A stretch of DNA of 64,000 nucleotides, from the NCBI GenBank assembly GCA_963663365.2, contig CAXXIH010000008.1:248001-312000 (forward strand), read 5' to 3'. A program made the translations under genes and the position numbers. Positions 8,593 to 17,958 of the stretch are shown here, piece by piece (position 1 is the first letter of the stretch; the number at the start of each line of letters is the position of its first letter). This DNA comes from G963663365 sp963663365 (lineage in GTDB: Bacteria > Hinthialibacterota > Hinthialibacteria > Hinthialibacterales > G963663365). The notes below the pieces were generated by a model. The model did no database searches. It was not told the DNA's origin and was given only the letters and a program-made list of their open reading frames with translations.

Positions 8593-9354
8593 TTATTCGG
8601 ATTTGCGCCCCACGGCAATCAGCCTCTCGGCATTGTGGTCATACACATCGCCATCAAGATTCCCATAAAGCGTGATCTGAGCAAAGCCGGCCCGTTGCAT
8701 CAAGTCCATCAATTCAAGACCGGAGTAAACGGTATGGTGAAACTTGAAACTCTGGACTCTTCCTTTCCGAATTAGAAGCCATTCATTCCTGATTCGTGTC
8801 CAGTTATCGAATATTTTATGATGTTGGACCAGCCGTGTACCATCCGGCATGATATCGCATGTATTTCCCTGGAAATTCTTGGCGATGATCTCTTTTCCGA
8901 TAACATCGATCAGGAAGACGCCGCCCGGTTTAAGACTCGCCAAGATGTTCGCGAGAACCTCTTCGTCCTCATTTTTATCGTTGAAATAGCCAAACGATGT
9001 AAACATACTGAGGGCAAGATCAAAAGTTTCTGCACGAACGAAGTCGCGCATATCGGACTGCACCCATTCAATCTTAACTTTTGCCGCTCTGGCTTTGGCC
9101 CGTGCCTTGTTTAGGAGATATTTTGTTTTATCGACACCGGTCACTTTGAATCCCGCCCGCGTCAGAGCAAGCGAACACCTGCCGGGACCACAACACAGAT
9201 CCAATGCAGATTTTCCATTGGGCTTCGTCAAGTCCAGTACTTTTTGAATTTCTTCGGCGGCTTTGGCAAAACGTTCCTCGGTGAACATTAAAGGGTAGAA
9301 TTCCCGCCAAAAAGTTTCGTCATCAAACCACTCTTTCTTGTGTTTTCCGGTCAT
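8593..9354 (-). CDS. Class I SAM-dependent methyltransferase
   Basis: A 253-residue cytoplasmic Rossmann-fold methyltransferase. Motif I is ALDLCCGPGR (residues 50-59), the acidic residue after strand 2 is in VTGVDKTKYLL (Asp75), motif II-like VQSDMRDF follows, and FDLALSMFTSFGYF (strand 4) matches the small-molecule methyltransferases with a FxSFGYF signature. The C-terminal half has the beta-hairpin typical of the Methyltransf_25/11 group. The acceptor is unknown. GGAGGG lies just before the ATG at 9354. The genes on either side are in the same direction but separated by more than 150 bp, so it may be monocistronic. Confidence 0.88.
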   Translation of the reverse strand: MTGKHKKEWFDDETFWREFYPLMFTEERFAKAAEEIQKVLDLTKPNGKSALDLCCGPGRCSLALTRAGFKVTGVDKTKYLLNKARAKARAAKVKIEWVQSDMRDFVRAETFDLALSMFTSFGYFNDKNEDEEVLANILASLKPGGVFLIDVIGKEIIAKNFQGNTCDIMPDGTRLVQHHKIFDNWTRIRNEWLLIRKGRVQSFKFHHTVYSGLELMDLMQRAGFAQITLYGNLDGDVYDHNAERLIAVGRKSE

Positions 9355-9519
9355 CGTTATCCCTCCTGGATTATATATTTTGCGGTCTTAGTCCCACTAG
9401 ATGAAAATGGAAAATACATCCTTATCGTTGGCGATGGTGTGCTAATCACCCCGGACTTCCCGCCAGTGTTTTCCCCCAGTGCGACTTGCGATGGCATGCA
9501 CTTCACGCCAATTCATCAA

Positions 9520-9804
9520 CTAATTCCACCTTAAGTTTTTTCCCAACACCGATGCGGCTTTATCCATGGTCAACAGAGTCACCGAGGGATTGTCGGGATC
9601 GAGCAAACGGTTCAGTGCAGCCCGGCTGGTTTGCATTCGCCGGGCCATCTCGGACTTGCTTAGTTTCTCTTTGTCCATGGTTTGCTTGACCTGCCAGGCA
9701 ATGGTGCGCTTGATAGCCACGGCGTGGGCCTCCGCAAGGGTGCCATCCTCGGTAAGAAAATCATCCAGTGTGGAACCGATGTGGGGATTACGGGCTTTGC
9801 TCAT
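9520..9804 (-). CDS. XRE-family helix-turn-helix protein, HigA-like antitoxin without a toxin
   Basis: A 94-residue DNA-binding protein. The helix-turn-helix reads KLSKSEMARRMQTSRAALNRLLDPDNPSVTLLTMDKAASVLG (residues about 48-89), typical of the antitoxin-type XRE regulators that pair with RelE/HigB toxins. The N-terminal half carries FLTEDGTLAEAHAVAIKR, also seen in such antitoxins. A partner toxin would be expected directly upstream on the same strand, but only about 50 bp separates this start from the next gene's stop and I see no toxin. It is therefore an orphan antitoxin or a stand-alone regulator. Autoregulation is likely for the family but not shown here. Confidence 0.75.
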   Translation of the reverse strand: MSKARNPHIGSTLDDFLTEDGTLAEAHAVAIKRTIAWQVKQTMDKEKLSKSEMARRMQTSRAALNRLLDPDNPSVTLLTMDKAASVLGKNLRWN

Positions 9805-9853
9805 GAATGTCTTTCCAGTTTGCGCACCGAGAGCCTCTTTTCACTTCTCTCCC

Positions 9854-12412
9854 TCAATCCCCCTCATAGTATGGTTGGAGTTCGAGGAAATTGAGGCCGA
9901 TTTCTTGATTTTCCAGCCCGCCGGATGAATCGGAAGGGCTTTTCCAATCGGAAATGCTGAGCTCGGCCGTACGGCCTTTGGGGCGGAAGACGAGACGGTA
10001 ATAATCGCATTTGGGGCTTTGGATGGTACGTCCCGACTCATCCTGACACTGCCCGCCCAGCTTAAGATCTGCGATGAAGCACTTCTCAGGGATCATTTGC
10101 ACGCCATCGAGCGAAACGTTCAAAGGCAGTTTGCCTTCCCGTCCCGGATTGTTCATATCCAAAGAGATCAGCTTAAGCGAATAGAGGCGGCTCGGATCGA
10201 GCTGTTTTACAATCTGGCTCACACGGTTGGGGCCTTTCGGTGAACGTTTCATGGAAAGCAGATGGTCGCCATGCGGCGTCTTTGGATATCTTCCCTGAAG
10301 AGAACCGAAGCCTTCGATATGCAGCACATTTACATCACCGCCCTCGGCTTTATCGACGGTCCAGGAAGCCAGATCATCATCAAAGTCGGGATTGTCGATA
10401 TGGGGCAGCACGTACGGATCATCCGTAAACGGCGTGCGCTTGCCCTCAATGCAGTAATGGCGGAACAGACGGTAGACCCAACGCAGGATTTCCTCATCTG
10501 CGTAGCCCGTATACCAAGGCAGAATCCCGCATTGCCCCCACATGGCCGGTTCGGTGGCCATATAGCGCATCTGCATATCCATATGGACTTTGTAATCGAT
10601 GGCCGGATTTAGGTTCACGGTACCGGGAGGCGCGCAGAAGAGCGCGAAACACTGGATGATCTGCGGCGCAACATCAGGCGCGCTCTCAAGCCAGAATTGT
10701 GTATCGGCTACCAGCCTGCGGAGCAGATAACAGCGGGCTTTTTGATCGTTCACTTGCTCATAGAAATATTGTTCCCACACAAAACGGTAATCGTTATCCA
10801 TCACCACTTCGCGGAAACCGGCGGTGGCCTCATAGCGGGCCATCAGGCCACACCAGGCATAGAGTTTCTTTCCCGCAAAATTCGGGTCTTCGCTGAGCAT
10901 GTCCAAACCCGCAGCCCAGGGACGGTAATAATCAATCGTGCCCGCATTGATAAATTCATCAACAATCAGGCCGGAGTAACGCGAATCCAATGTGCCGGAC
11001 TTGTCTTTCCATTCGGCGTAAACTTCCTCCGCTGTGGGCGGCTTGGGCTGGCCCAGTCCGGCAAGGTGCGCCTGGTCGATCCATTTGCGTCCCTCGTTAG
11101 CCCATTGATCGAGTTGTTCTTCAGGCACGGCATCGCCATAAGTCGTGATTGCATTGACATTGGATAAAACATGCTTGGTCAGGTACTCCCAGTCGTACGA
11201 GCCGTATTCTTTAATCGCAGGATCGAGCGGATGGCGGCAATAGATCAGTTCCGGCACCGAACGGACGATCAGTTGGCGTCCTTGGCCGTTTTTAACAGTG
11301 AGAGAATGCGAGCCCGGCTCCAAATAACGCATGGCCTCGAGATTGCCGTTTTCGGGATAGGGGCGTAACAGCAATGCCTTCGATTCGTCATCGAGCAGAA
11401 CTGATGGGGAGTCTATAACTTCCTTTTGCTTACCGGCGTCCAAAGAAACAAAGACCCAGCCTTCTTTGGGATTGTGAAATGAGTATTTCTTTTCGCCGTC
11501 ACGCGGGCATTTTGTTTTCAGAAGTTCCGCGGCAAAGTTATTCAGCACTTTGACACTTTTATAAGAAGCAGGCGGGGCAAACGCGCCATTCCAGAAACCA
11601 TCGGTATCGGTGATGGTCCCCGGAATGAGGCCGCCCTGCGGGTCGATGCCTTGGATTTTGACTTGATAAGTAACATCGCTGATTTCGCGGGGCAGGTTGA
11701 AGGTGGTCCAAATCGCCGGGCCTTTATCCGGGATCGGTTCGGTCCGTTGTTTTAAGCGTTTGGAATCGCCCTCACGGTACAGATCGAACTGAAAGGTTCC
11801 TTTCGGACGGTTCTTACCGAGGCCGGTCAATACGACTTCGATAGTATATTCGGCGTCCTCGTGGCCGACGCGGCTCTGAACCTGGACCGCCACAGGGAGT
11901 TGCGCCGCATCTGTGGTCAAAAGGCATGGCGGTCGCCACAATCCGCCGCTTAACGCCCAATCGTCGATATCAATGGCAATCAGGTTGGATTCGCCATAAC
12001 GCAGGTGGGCGGTCATTTCCGTGGTTGAAGCGGACTTTGAGACGCTCTGAGCCCTGTCGCCATACTCCGCCACTTTTTGGCCGTTGCAGTACAACACACA
12101 GGAATCATTGACGCCGCCAAAGGTCAGCCAGACTTTTTTGCCCTTCCAATCGGCGGGAATCTCCACGCTTTTACGGTACCAAGCGTGCCCGTCGAGTTCC
12201 GCATAGCCCTGATCCTCCCAACGTTTACCGGCATCGATTACGGCCCAGCCGCTATCATCAAAATCCGGCGCGTACCATTGCTTTGAAGCACCAATAGCCT
12301 CGGGATCCGGGTTGAACCGCCACTCTTTTTCGATATCCAAAGTGCCTTGCGCGTATACGCCACAGGCGAGAGTCAAGATGCAGACGGTCAATGCTGAGAG
12401 ACGGAATGTCAT
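9854..12412 (-). CDS. Secreted glycoside-hydrolase-like protein with a GH2-type sugar-binding jelly roll
   Basis: An 852-residue exported protein. ATG 12412 gives a clean signal peptide (MTFRLSALTVCILTLACGVYAQG) with AGGAA upstream; an earlier in-frame ATG at 12472 lacks these. Residues about 25-165 match the galactose-binding-like N-terminal domain of GH2 enzymes (W...DFDDSGW, AWYRKSVEIP, LTFGGVNDS..LYCNGQ.V, NLIAIDIDDW). The middle (about 380-650) is barrel-like with DEF and FW.EQYFYEQ segments but no catalytic signature I can assign. The C-terminal about 150 residues resemble another carbohydrate-binding beta-sandwich (NVLHIEGFGSLQG, LKLISLDM). It probably acts on polysaccharide outside the cytoplasm; the enzyme class is unknown. 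Confidence 0.72.
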   Translation of the reverse strand: MTFRLSALTVCILTLACGVYAQGTLDIEKEWRFNPDPEAIGASKQWYAPDFDDSGWAVIDAGKRWEDQGYAELDGHAWYRKSVEIPADWKGKKVWLTFGGVNDSCVLYCNGQKVAEYGDRAQSVSKSASTTEMTAHLRYGESNLIAIDIDDWALSGGLWRPPCLLTTDAAQLPVAVQVQSRVGHEDAEYTIEVVLTGLGKNRPKGTFQFDLYREGDSKRLKQRTEPIPDKGPAIWTTFNLPREISDVTYQVKIQGIDPQGGLIPGTITDTDGFWNGAFAPPASYKSVKVLNNFAAELLKTKCPRDGEKKYSFHNPKEGWVFVSLDAGKQKEVIDSPSVLLDDESKALLLRPYPENGNLEAMRYLEPGSHSLTVKNGQGRQLIVRSVPELIYCRHPLDPAIKEYGSYDWEYLTKHVLSNVNAITTYGDAVPEEQLDQWANEGRKWIDQAHLAGLGQPKPPTAEEVYAEWKDKSGTLDSRYSGLIVDEFINAGTIDYYRPWAAGLDMLSEDPNFAGKKLYAWCGLMARYEATAGFREVVMDNDYRFVWEQYFYEQVNDQKARCYLLRRLVADTQFWLESAPDVAPQIIQCFALFCAPPGTVNLNPAIDYKVHMDMQMRYMATEPAMWGQCGILPWYTGYADEEILRWVYRLFRHYCIEGKRTPFTDDPYVLPHIDNPDFDDDLASWTVDKAEGGDVNVLHIEGFGSLQGRYPKTPHGDHLLSMKRSPKGPNRVSQIVKQLDPSRLYSLKLISLDMNNPGREGKLPLNVSLDGVQMIPEKCFIADLKLGGQCQDESGRTIQSPKCDYYRLVFRPKGRTAELSISDWKSPSDSSGGLENQEIGLNFLELQPYYEGD

Positions 12413-12654
12413 TGTACGTATTCCTTTCAATACGGTCCGGCTGCAAGCCAGGGCCAAACAATCAATCACCAATGATCTTAGTGCGCTCCGCGAAGGATGG
12501 AACCGGGAAGATTGGGGGATCTTTAAAAGACATTATTTCCAGTTGCTTTTTAGGCAAAACCACAAACGCAGAGAAAAAGCCTAAAAGAGCAATCACTTAC
12601 GCATCATTCAAATAAATAGTAATATTGAAAGCGCTCTCGCAAGAGGAGGATGTC

Positions 12655-13734
12655 ATGAGCAGCACTCTGGCCGATTTCGTAAGAAAACTGCAGGCAAACA
12701 AAAGTCTTCATTCGCTTGATGAGGCCTCAACCAAGCAATCCGTGATTTATCCCATTTTGGCACGACTTGGTTGGGATACATACGACATGGACCAATTTCG
12801 TGTGGAATATTCTGTCGGCACTGGTCGTGTGGATATTGCTCTGCGCCAAGACGGAATCAATAAGGTTTTTATCGAAGCAAAAAAGGCGGGATGTGAACTG
12901 GACTCTCATCAAGAACAAATATTGAGTTATTCTTTTAAAGATGGCGTTCAGATCGCGGTTCTTACAAACGGTGTGACATGGTGGTTCTATCTGCCTCTGC
13001 GGGAAGGAAGTTGGGAACAAAGAAAATTTCATACGATTGAATTATACGACCAGAATCCTGATGATATAGCTATCAAGTTCGAGAGTATCCTTGGCCATTC
13101 TCAGATTGCATCTGGAGAAGCAATCGAAACAGCCCAAAACTTTTATGATCGGAAGTACAAAAAGAAACTGATCGCAGCCGCTCTTCCCCAAGCATGGGAG
13201 AAGATAGTTCGTGAGCCTCATGAATTATTCATAGAATTGATTGCAGACACAGCAGAAAAGACATGTGGCTTTAGACCCGATAATGAATCAGTCGCAAATT
13301 TTATAGACACGGCCATCCTGGCTCCACAGTCAACACCAGAACCAACAGAACAAAGAACTGTTACGCAAAGAAAATCACCAAAATTCCGCTTTATCGATTC
13401 TAATTTATACAAAAACAGAACAATCACATGGTTTGAATTAGAGGGAAAACGTTATCGGGTTAAAACATGGAAAGAAATGTTAATGACTATTTGCTCCCTA
13501 ATTCTGCGGAAACAACAAGATAACCTTTCAAGAACTCTGCAGCTGCGTGGTAGAAAAAGGCCATATTTTTCAAGAACAGGAAACGAGTTAAGGGTCCCTG
13601 AACGAGTTGCCGATTCGTCGGTTTTTGTTGAGACTAATTTGAGCGCTGACCAAATCGTGGTCATTTCTCGTCAAGTTCTGTCCTTATACGGTTACTCCAA
13701 CGACGATCTACTAATAGAATGCCTAAATCAATAG
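12655..13734 (+). CDS. Lone HsdR_N-type PD-(D/E)xK nuclease protein
   Basis: A 359-residue cytoplasmic protein. The N-terminal 170 residues match the nuclease domain of type I restriction R subunits: ASTKQSVIYPILARLGWD (24-41), GRVDIAL with Asp60, FIEAK with Glu74 and Lys76, then an ILSYSFKDGVQIAVLTNG strand and WWFY. There is no helicase, HsdM or HsdS here. The C-terminal about 110 residues (ITWFELEGKRYRVKTWKEML ... LYGYSNDDLLIECL) look like a separate small domain that I do not recognise. GAGGAGG (12644-12650) sits 4 nt before ATG 12655, overruling the ATG at 12625. It could be a stand-alone restriction or defence nuclease, or a housekeeping orphan. The next gene is an orphan HicB-like antitoxin. 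Confidence 0.75.
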   Translation: MSSTLADFVRKLQANKSLHSLDEASTKQSVIYPILARLGWDTYDMDQFRVEYSVGTGRVDIALRQDGINKVFIEAKKAGCELDSHQEQILSYSFKDGVQIAVLTNGVTWWFYLPLREGSWEQRKFHTIELYDQNPDDIAIKFESILGHSQIASGEAIETAQNFYDRKYKKKLIAAALPQAWEKIVREPHELFIELIADTAEKTCGFRPDNESVANFIDTAILAPQSTPEPTEQRTVTQRKSPKFRFIDSNLYKNRTITWFELEGKRYRVKTWKEMLMTICSLILRKQQDNLSRTLQLRGRKRPYFSRTGNELRVPERVADSSVFVETNLSADQIVVISRQVLSLYGYSNDDLLIECLNQ

Positions 13735-13785
13735 GCAAGTATTCGACAACAGCTTTACAAGAATGAATTTGTCTAAGGCAAAACA

Positions 13786-14031
13786 ATGATCGATCTACCG
13801 TACTCTCTGGTAATAGAAGCCACAAAAGAACCGGACTATTTCGGTTTCTTCTCGCCTGATTTGCAGGGATTTACGGGGATTGGACACTCCGTTGAAGATT
13901 GCCTGTACAAAGCCAAATGGGGGATGAAGGAACATGCCGAGTTGCTACGCGAACAGAATCTCCCCGTTCCCGGGCCGAATCCCGATCCGACCATCACCAT
14001 CCAAAACGCCAAAGACACTGAAGCGGCCTGA
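13786..14031 (+). CDS. HicB-like antitoxin, no HicA partner visible
   Basis: An 81-residue protein with the partial RNase H fold of HicB-like antitoxins. It opens IDLPYSLVIEATKEPDYFGFFSPDLQGFTGIGHSVEDCLYKAKWGMKEH, where the FSPDLQGF.G.G.S.E.....A.......H pattern is diagnostic. It lacks a C-terminal DNA-binding domain, as in the HicB_lk group. HicA toxins are about 60-80 residues and usually sit immediately upstream; the 51 bp between 13735 and 13785 and the 300 bp downstream hold no such frame. It may be an orphan that neutralises a distant toxin. It follows the HsdR-like gene in the same direction. Confidence 0.8.
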   Translation: MIDLPYSLVIEATKEPDYFGFFSPDLQGFTGIGHSVEDCLYKAKWGMKEHAELLREQNLPVPGPNPDPTITIQNAKDTEAA

Positions 14032-14346
14032 CCGGCTCCCCTCTCTGCGGCTGTTCCGCTGATGGCACTTCAATCTCCCCTCGTACCCTACCCTCTATTT
14101 CGCTTCGTAGCGCACACGTTTCTTCCCCTGACCGGCCTCTGGACACGGTGCGGCTCAGTCCGCCCTATCAATCACCAAAGATATTAGACCCCGCTCCACT
14201 GAATGAAACCGGGATAGGGGGGGCAAAAAATCATAAGATATTGCTTCTCTTATCTGCTATCATGTTCAAAGTTTACCAGATCGGATTGTACCAATGATTT
14301 GGCAATGGCTGGTTGTTTGAAAAAGGCCTCAAAGGGAGAATTTTTG
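14032..14346. other. Intergenic region, nothing recognised
   Basis: I see no gene, RNA or clear repeat in this 315-bp stretch. The last about 30 bp hold the ribosome binding site of the next gene (GGGAGAA before ATG 14347). Confidence 0.5.
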
Positions 14347-16266
14347 ATGCCAGATACCGAAAAACCAAAATGGATTTGTAAGATTTGCGGATATGAACAC
14401 GAAGGCGACGCTCCCCCCGATGTTTGCCCAATTTGCGGCGCCGGGCCCGATGACTTTGAAATCGCGTCATCCGAGGCTGCAGAAGAAACAACAGCTCAAC
14501 CCAAACGATGGATTTGCAAAATATGCGGTTATATCCATGAAGGAAACGAACCGCCCGAGATCTGTCCTGTGTGCAGCGCGGGACCGGAGGAATTTGAAGA
14601 AGAACTACAAACTACCGGCTCCGATACCTCACAGGAAAGCGCCGAAAACAAAACCATTTCCGATGTAATCGTTGAAGCCCTTTGGGGCTGCGGCATACAC
14701 CATGTATTCGGAATGGTTGGACACTCAAATCTGGGAATGGCCGAGGCGCTTCGCAAACAAGAAGAAAAGGGCAACCTGCAATTTATCGATATTCGTCACG
14801 AAGGGGCGGCGGCTTTTGCCTGTTCTTCATACGCCAAACTAACCGGCAAACCTGCCGTTTGTTTTACAATTGCCGGTCCCGGGGCCACCAATCTTCTAAC
14901 CGGATTATACGATGCAAAAGTGGACCGCGCCCCGGTTCTTGCACTAACCGGCCAAGTAGACACACAGGTGATAGGCCCGGGGGCATTCCAAGAAGTAAAC
15001 CTTTCGAACGTCTTTCAGGACGTTTCCCGCTTTAATCACGTGATCCTGGGGAGTTCCAATCCAACCGAACTTGTAGTTTTGGCAATAAAAAACGCAATAC
15101 TCAATCGCGATGTTACGAATCTAATTGTTCCCAACGAGGTCCAAAATCTCCCCGCCCGCTCTGAAACGAGTCCAGCTTCTTTGCGGGGCCGTCTCCCTGC
15201 GCTTGAAATCTCTCCACCGCAATCCGCTTTACAGGCATCACTCGAAGCCATCGAATCATCCCAGCGCCCTATCGTCATTGCAGGACACGGCGCCCGGACG
15301 CATATCCATTCGATCATCGGCCTGGCTGAGAAGATTAGCGCGCCAATTTTAACAACCTTTAAGGGAAAAGGATTGGTGGCGGATTCTCATCCCTTGGGAT
15401 GCGGTGTATTGGGAAGAAGCGGCACCCCCATCGCTCAATGGTTTATGAAAGAAGCCGATCTCTTGATCGTAATCGGTGCGACTTTTTCCAAACATACAGG
15501 AATTACATCCGATAAAAAGACCATTCAAATCGATTACGATCCAATGGCATTGGGGAAATTTCACCCCATAGAAATTCCTGTCTATGGTGAGATCGGCACG
15601 ACGCTGAATCAACTCAATGAAAAGATATCGGCTAGGCCCGTAAATGAAGCCATTCTCTCCGAAATCGCAGAGAAACGGCGTGAATGGCGCGCCGAAAAAC
15701 AGAAACGTATGAATGAACCCGATGATGAAGGCTTAAATTCAGCCTTTATATTCGACAGTCTGACAAAGGTTGTCGAAGAGGATGCGATAATTACCGTAGA
15801 TGTTGGAAACAACGCTTATTCATTCGGACGCTATTTCGAAAGCAGCGGCAAGCAATCTGTGATTATGTCCGGCTACCTGGGTTCAATTGGTTTTGGCTAT
15901 CCCGCCGCAATCGGAGCCTGGGCGGCTTCGGAGGGCGGGCGCCCTGTTTGGTGTGTTACGGGTGACGGCGGCTTCAGCCAATATATGGCTGAGCTGCTTA
16001 CCGCAGTTAAATACAACATGAATATTACCCACCTGCTATTACACAACGATCAGCTCGGAAAAATCGCCGTTGAACAACAAGCAGAGAAATTTCCGATTTG
16101 GAAAGTCGATCAAGTGAATCCCGATTTCTCTCAATATGCAGCCATCTGCGGAGCAAAAGGTATTCGCGTGACAAAACGCAATGAACTTGAAAAAAGCCTG
16201 AAAGAGGCAAGGGACTATAAGGGCCCTTCGCTTGTGGAGGTTATCAGCAATCCAAAATTGACCTGA
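14347..16266 (+). CDS. Two rubredoxin domains fused to a thiamine-pyrophosphate enzyme (acetolactate synthase/pyruvate oxidase family)
   Basis: A 639-residue cytoplasmic protein. Two tandem rubredoxin-like iron sites open it: CKIC (11-14) with CPIC (27-30), and CKIC (57-60) with CPVC (73-76), each with the G-Y-x-H/EG spacing of rubrerythrin-type rubredoxin. From about residue 100 it is a full TPP-dependent enzyme: N-terminal PYR domain with the catalytic Glu in RHEGAAAF, a central domain, and a C-terminal PP domain with GDGGFSQYMAEL and the downstream Asn of the GDG-N metal/TPP motif (about 538-565). It probably decarboxylates a 2-oxo acid, with the iron sites handling electrons; that coupling is inference. 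GGGAGAA precedes ATG 14347, so the ATG at 14299 is rejected. The gene appears monocistronic. Confidence 0.88.
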   Translation: MPDTEKPKWICKICGYEHEGDAPPDVCPICGAGPDDFEIASSEAAEETTAQPKRWICKICGYIHEGNEPPEICPVCSAGPEEFEEELQTTGSDTSQESAENKTISDVIVEALWGCGIHHVFGMVGHSNLGMAEALRKQEEKGNLQFIDIRHEGAAAFACSSYAKLTGKPAVCFTIAGPGATNLLTGLYDAKVDRAPVLALTGQVDTQVIGPGAFQEVNLSNVFQDVSRFNHVILGSSNPTELVVLAIKNAILNRDVTNLIVPNEVQNLPARSETSPASLRGRLPALEISPPQSALQASLEAIESSQRPIVIAGHGARTHIHSIIGLAEKISAPILTTFKGKGLVADSHPLGCGVLGRSGTPIAQWFMKEADLLIVIGATFSKHTGITSDKKTIQIDYDPMALGKFHPIEIPVYGEIGTTLNQLNEKISARPVNEAILSEIAEKRREWRAEKQKRMNEPDDEGLNSAFIFDSLTKVVEEDAIITVDVGNNAYSFGRYFESSGKQSVIMSGYLGSIGFGYPAAIGAWAASEGGRPVWCVTGDGGFSQYMAELLTAVKYNMNITHLLLHNDQLGKIAVEQQAEKFPIWKVDQVNPDFSQYAAICGAKGIRVTKRNELEKSLKEARDYKGPSLVEVISNPKLT

Positions 16267-16298
16267 TGCCACAAGGAAAACCAGGCTAAGCCATGGCT

Positions 16299-16331
16299 AA
16301 TGCGGTTGTGGGTGTTCATCTTTAGGCGTAG
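16299..16331. repeat. Dispersed intergenic repeat, copy A
   Basis: This 33-bp stretch (AATGCGGTTGTG...TTCATCTTT.GGCG.AG) matches 19388-19420 with five differences. Both copies lie just downstream of plus-strand genes. It may be a member of a genome-wide intergenic repeat family. Confidence 0.5.
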
Positions 16332-16396
16332 TGATTCGTGCCTACGCAGGCAACAAGACGGGATTGCGTCCCACGGTGCTTTCTGCTCATTACCGG

Positions 16397-17722
16397 TTAG
16401 TGAAGTTCGGGATGCGGTTTGGCTTTCGTTAAGTCAAAATTCAGGAATCTGTCATAAAGCGGCGATTTACGAAATTCAAACTGCCAACTGTTGGCTTTTG
16501 TTTCATCAGGTATTGGCCTGAATTCGATCAATCCGAAACTTTTAAGCGGCCAAAGAATTTCCGACTGGAGAAAACGTTCGGCACTTTCATCCTCCGCGAC
16601 TTCACTCACCTCTTCAAAGACGATTTCGGCTACGACTTTGGGTGCAAGAGTTTCGGAAGTCTGCCACTCATCCGCGTAATTCGAAAGCATATAGAGCGTG
16701 AAGGCGGCAGTCTCTTGCATTGAGCGGATTTCCGGGCGGCCGCTAAAAAAGGCAAGATTAAATTTTAAAAATAGAGTTCTAAAAAGACGCGCGAAAAGTT
16801 CTCCCGCGTATTCCGCCTTTGCCAGTTTCTCATGTTTCTTTGCGATTATAAATTTCCCTCTTTGCTTTCTGAGCAATCCCGCCATGTCAAGGAGTATACG
16901 TACAAGATACAGCGGAATAATATCTTTTTCATCATCTGTCTCTTCCTGCCTGAAAAAAGATTTATCTAATTCCGGCGGTATGATAATTTCATCTATCATA
17001 CGCTTGACGAATTCGCGGTTGAGATTTCCCGCTGGTGTGGCCTTGACACTCCCTCCATTTTCGAGCACGGCGTTTAAGAGCGTGCATGCGTTGGCTAACA
17101 AGGATGAGTCTTGGAGATCATCGAGCGTTAAACCGGTGTTGAGTTGCACTATTCCATTGGGATCGTCCCAATCGTCATAAACCAGGGAGTCCATTTGATC
17201 GGGTGAAAGACCGCCCAGTTCCTCGCGCGGTTTACTGCTGAAATCTGCCATAACCTGATCAACAACATCGTTGATATCATTGAGGTTCTTACAATCTTTG
17301 GCTTTTAACGCAGCCATAAGACTTTCCTGAAGGTCCGGCGGAATCATCGCTAACATCTCTTCATCGATAACACCGTCTTCCATCAAATCCTTATCCGTAA
17401 AGATATCGTTCTCTAGGTCGTCAACATCAAAGTCATCATCCTCGTAGTATTCCAGAATATCCAAGACTCGTTCAAAAATGTGGGCCCATTTGCCCAGTGT
17501 AAGCATGTTATTGCAGTTGTTGCCCTCTTCAGCCACAGTTGCGACGAGTTCTTCAAGGTCATCAAGCGTCAAACGAACAACCAGATCGTCATTCTCCACC
17601 AACGCCAAACGCATCTGTGTTGTGAGTTCAGGTGAAATAGAACTCTCTTCCAGAATGAGCCGGTGTTCGTCTTTACTTAGTTTCAATGTGACCCTGTCGC
17701 CGGGATTGATACGAGTAGGCAT
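16397..17722 (-). CDS. Conserved hypothetical acidic protein
   Basis: A 441-residue cytoplasmic protein without signal peptide or membrane segment. It begins MPTRINPGDRVTLKLSKDEHRLILEE, followed by a very acidic region (DDDFDVDDLENDIFTDKDLMEDG, about 95-118) and the segment GGLSPDQMDSLVYDDWDDPNGIVQLN (about 183-208), which recurs as a short motif in assorted bacterial hypothetical proteins. A following TPAGNLNREFVKRMIDE segment then leads into a helical C-terminal half ending in SWQFEFRKSPLYDRF. I do not recognise a catalytic motif and assign no function. It is transcribed toward the TPP-enzyme gene and appears to be a single-gene unit. The start ATG 17722 follows GAGGTTTTC at suitable distance. 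Confidence 0.75.
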   Translation of the reverse strand: MPTRINPGDRVTLKLSKDEHRLILEESSISPELTTQMRLALVENDDLVVRLTLDDLEELVATVAEEGNNCNNMLTLGKWAHIFERVLDILEYYEDDDFDVDDLENDIFTDKDLMEDGVIDEEMLAMIPPDLQESLMAALKAKDCKNLNDINDVVDQVMADFSSKPREELGGLSPDQMDSLVYDDWDDPNGIVQLNTGLTLDDLQDSSLLANACTLLNAVLENGGSVKATPAGNLNREFVKRMIDEIIIPPELDKSFFRQEETDDEKDIIPLYLVRILLDMAGLLRKQRGKFIIAKKHEKLAKAEYAGELFARLFRTLFLKFNLAFFSGRPEIRSMQETAAFTLYMLSNYADEWQTSETLAPKVVAEIVFEEVSEVAEDESAERFLQSEILWPLKSFGLIEFRPIPDETKANSWQFEFRKSPLYDRFLNFDLTKAKPHPELH

Positions 17723-17958
17723 AAGAAAACCTCTTAATCAATTGATATTGCCGTAAGCAGGCTATCAGGTTCCCGCTCCTCAGCTCCAGCCTCCGATTCC
17801 GATAGTATAACTGATCGCCTCAATTCACAATTATCTTTAAGTCACGCTCTTCTGTAAGTTGCTGGTATGCATGATGTTAAACCTCGGGTGCGACAAGGAT
17901 CAAAGTCACTAGATCGTACGAAATGCGGTATAATATTTGTAATAAGAAAATAACTAAT

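Noticed and set aside
9805..9853. Remnant of a HigB toxin before the orphan XRE gene
   Set aside because: At most 19 codons are open in the needed frame and they show no toxin motif.
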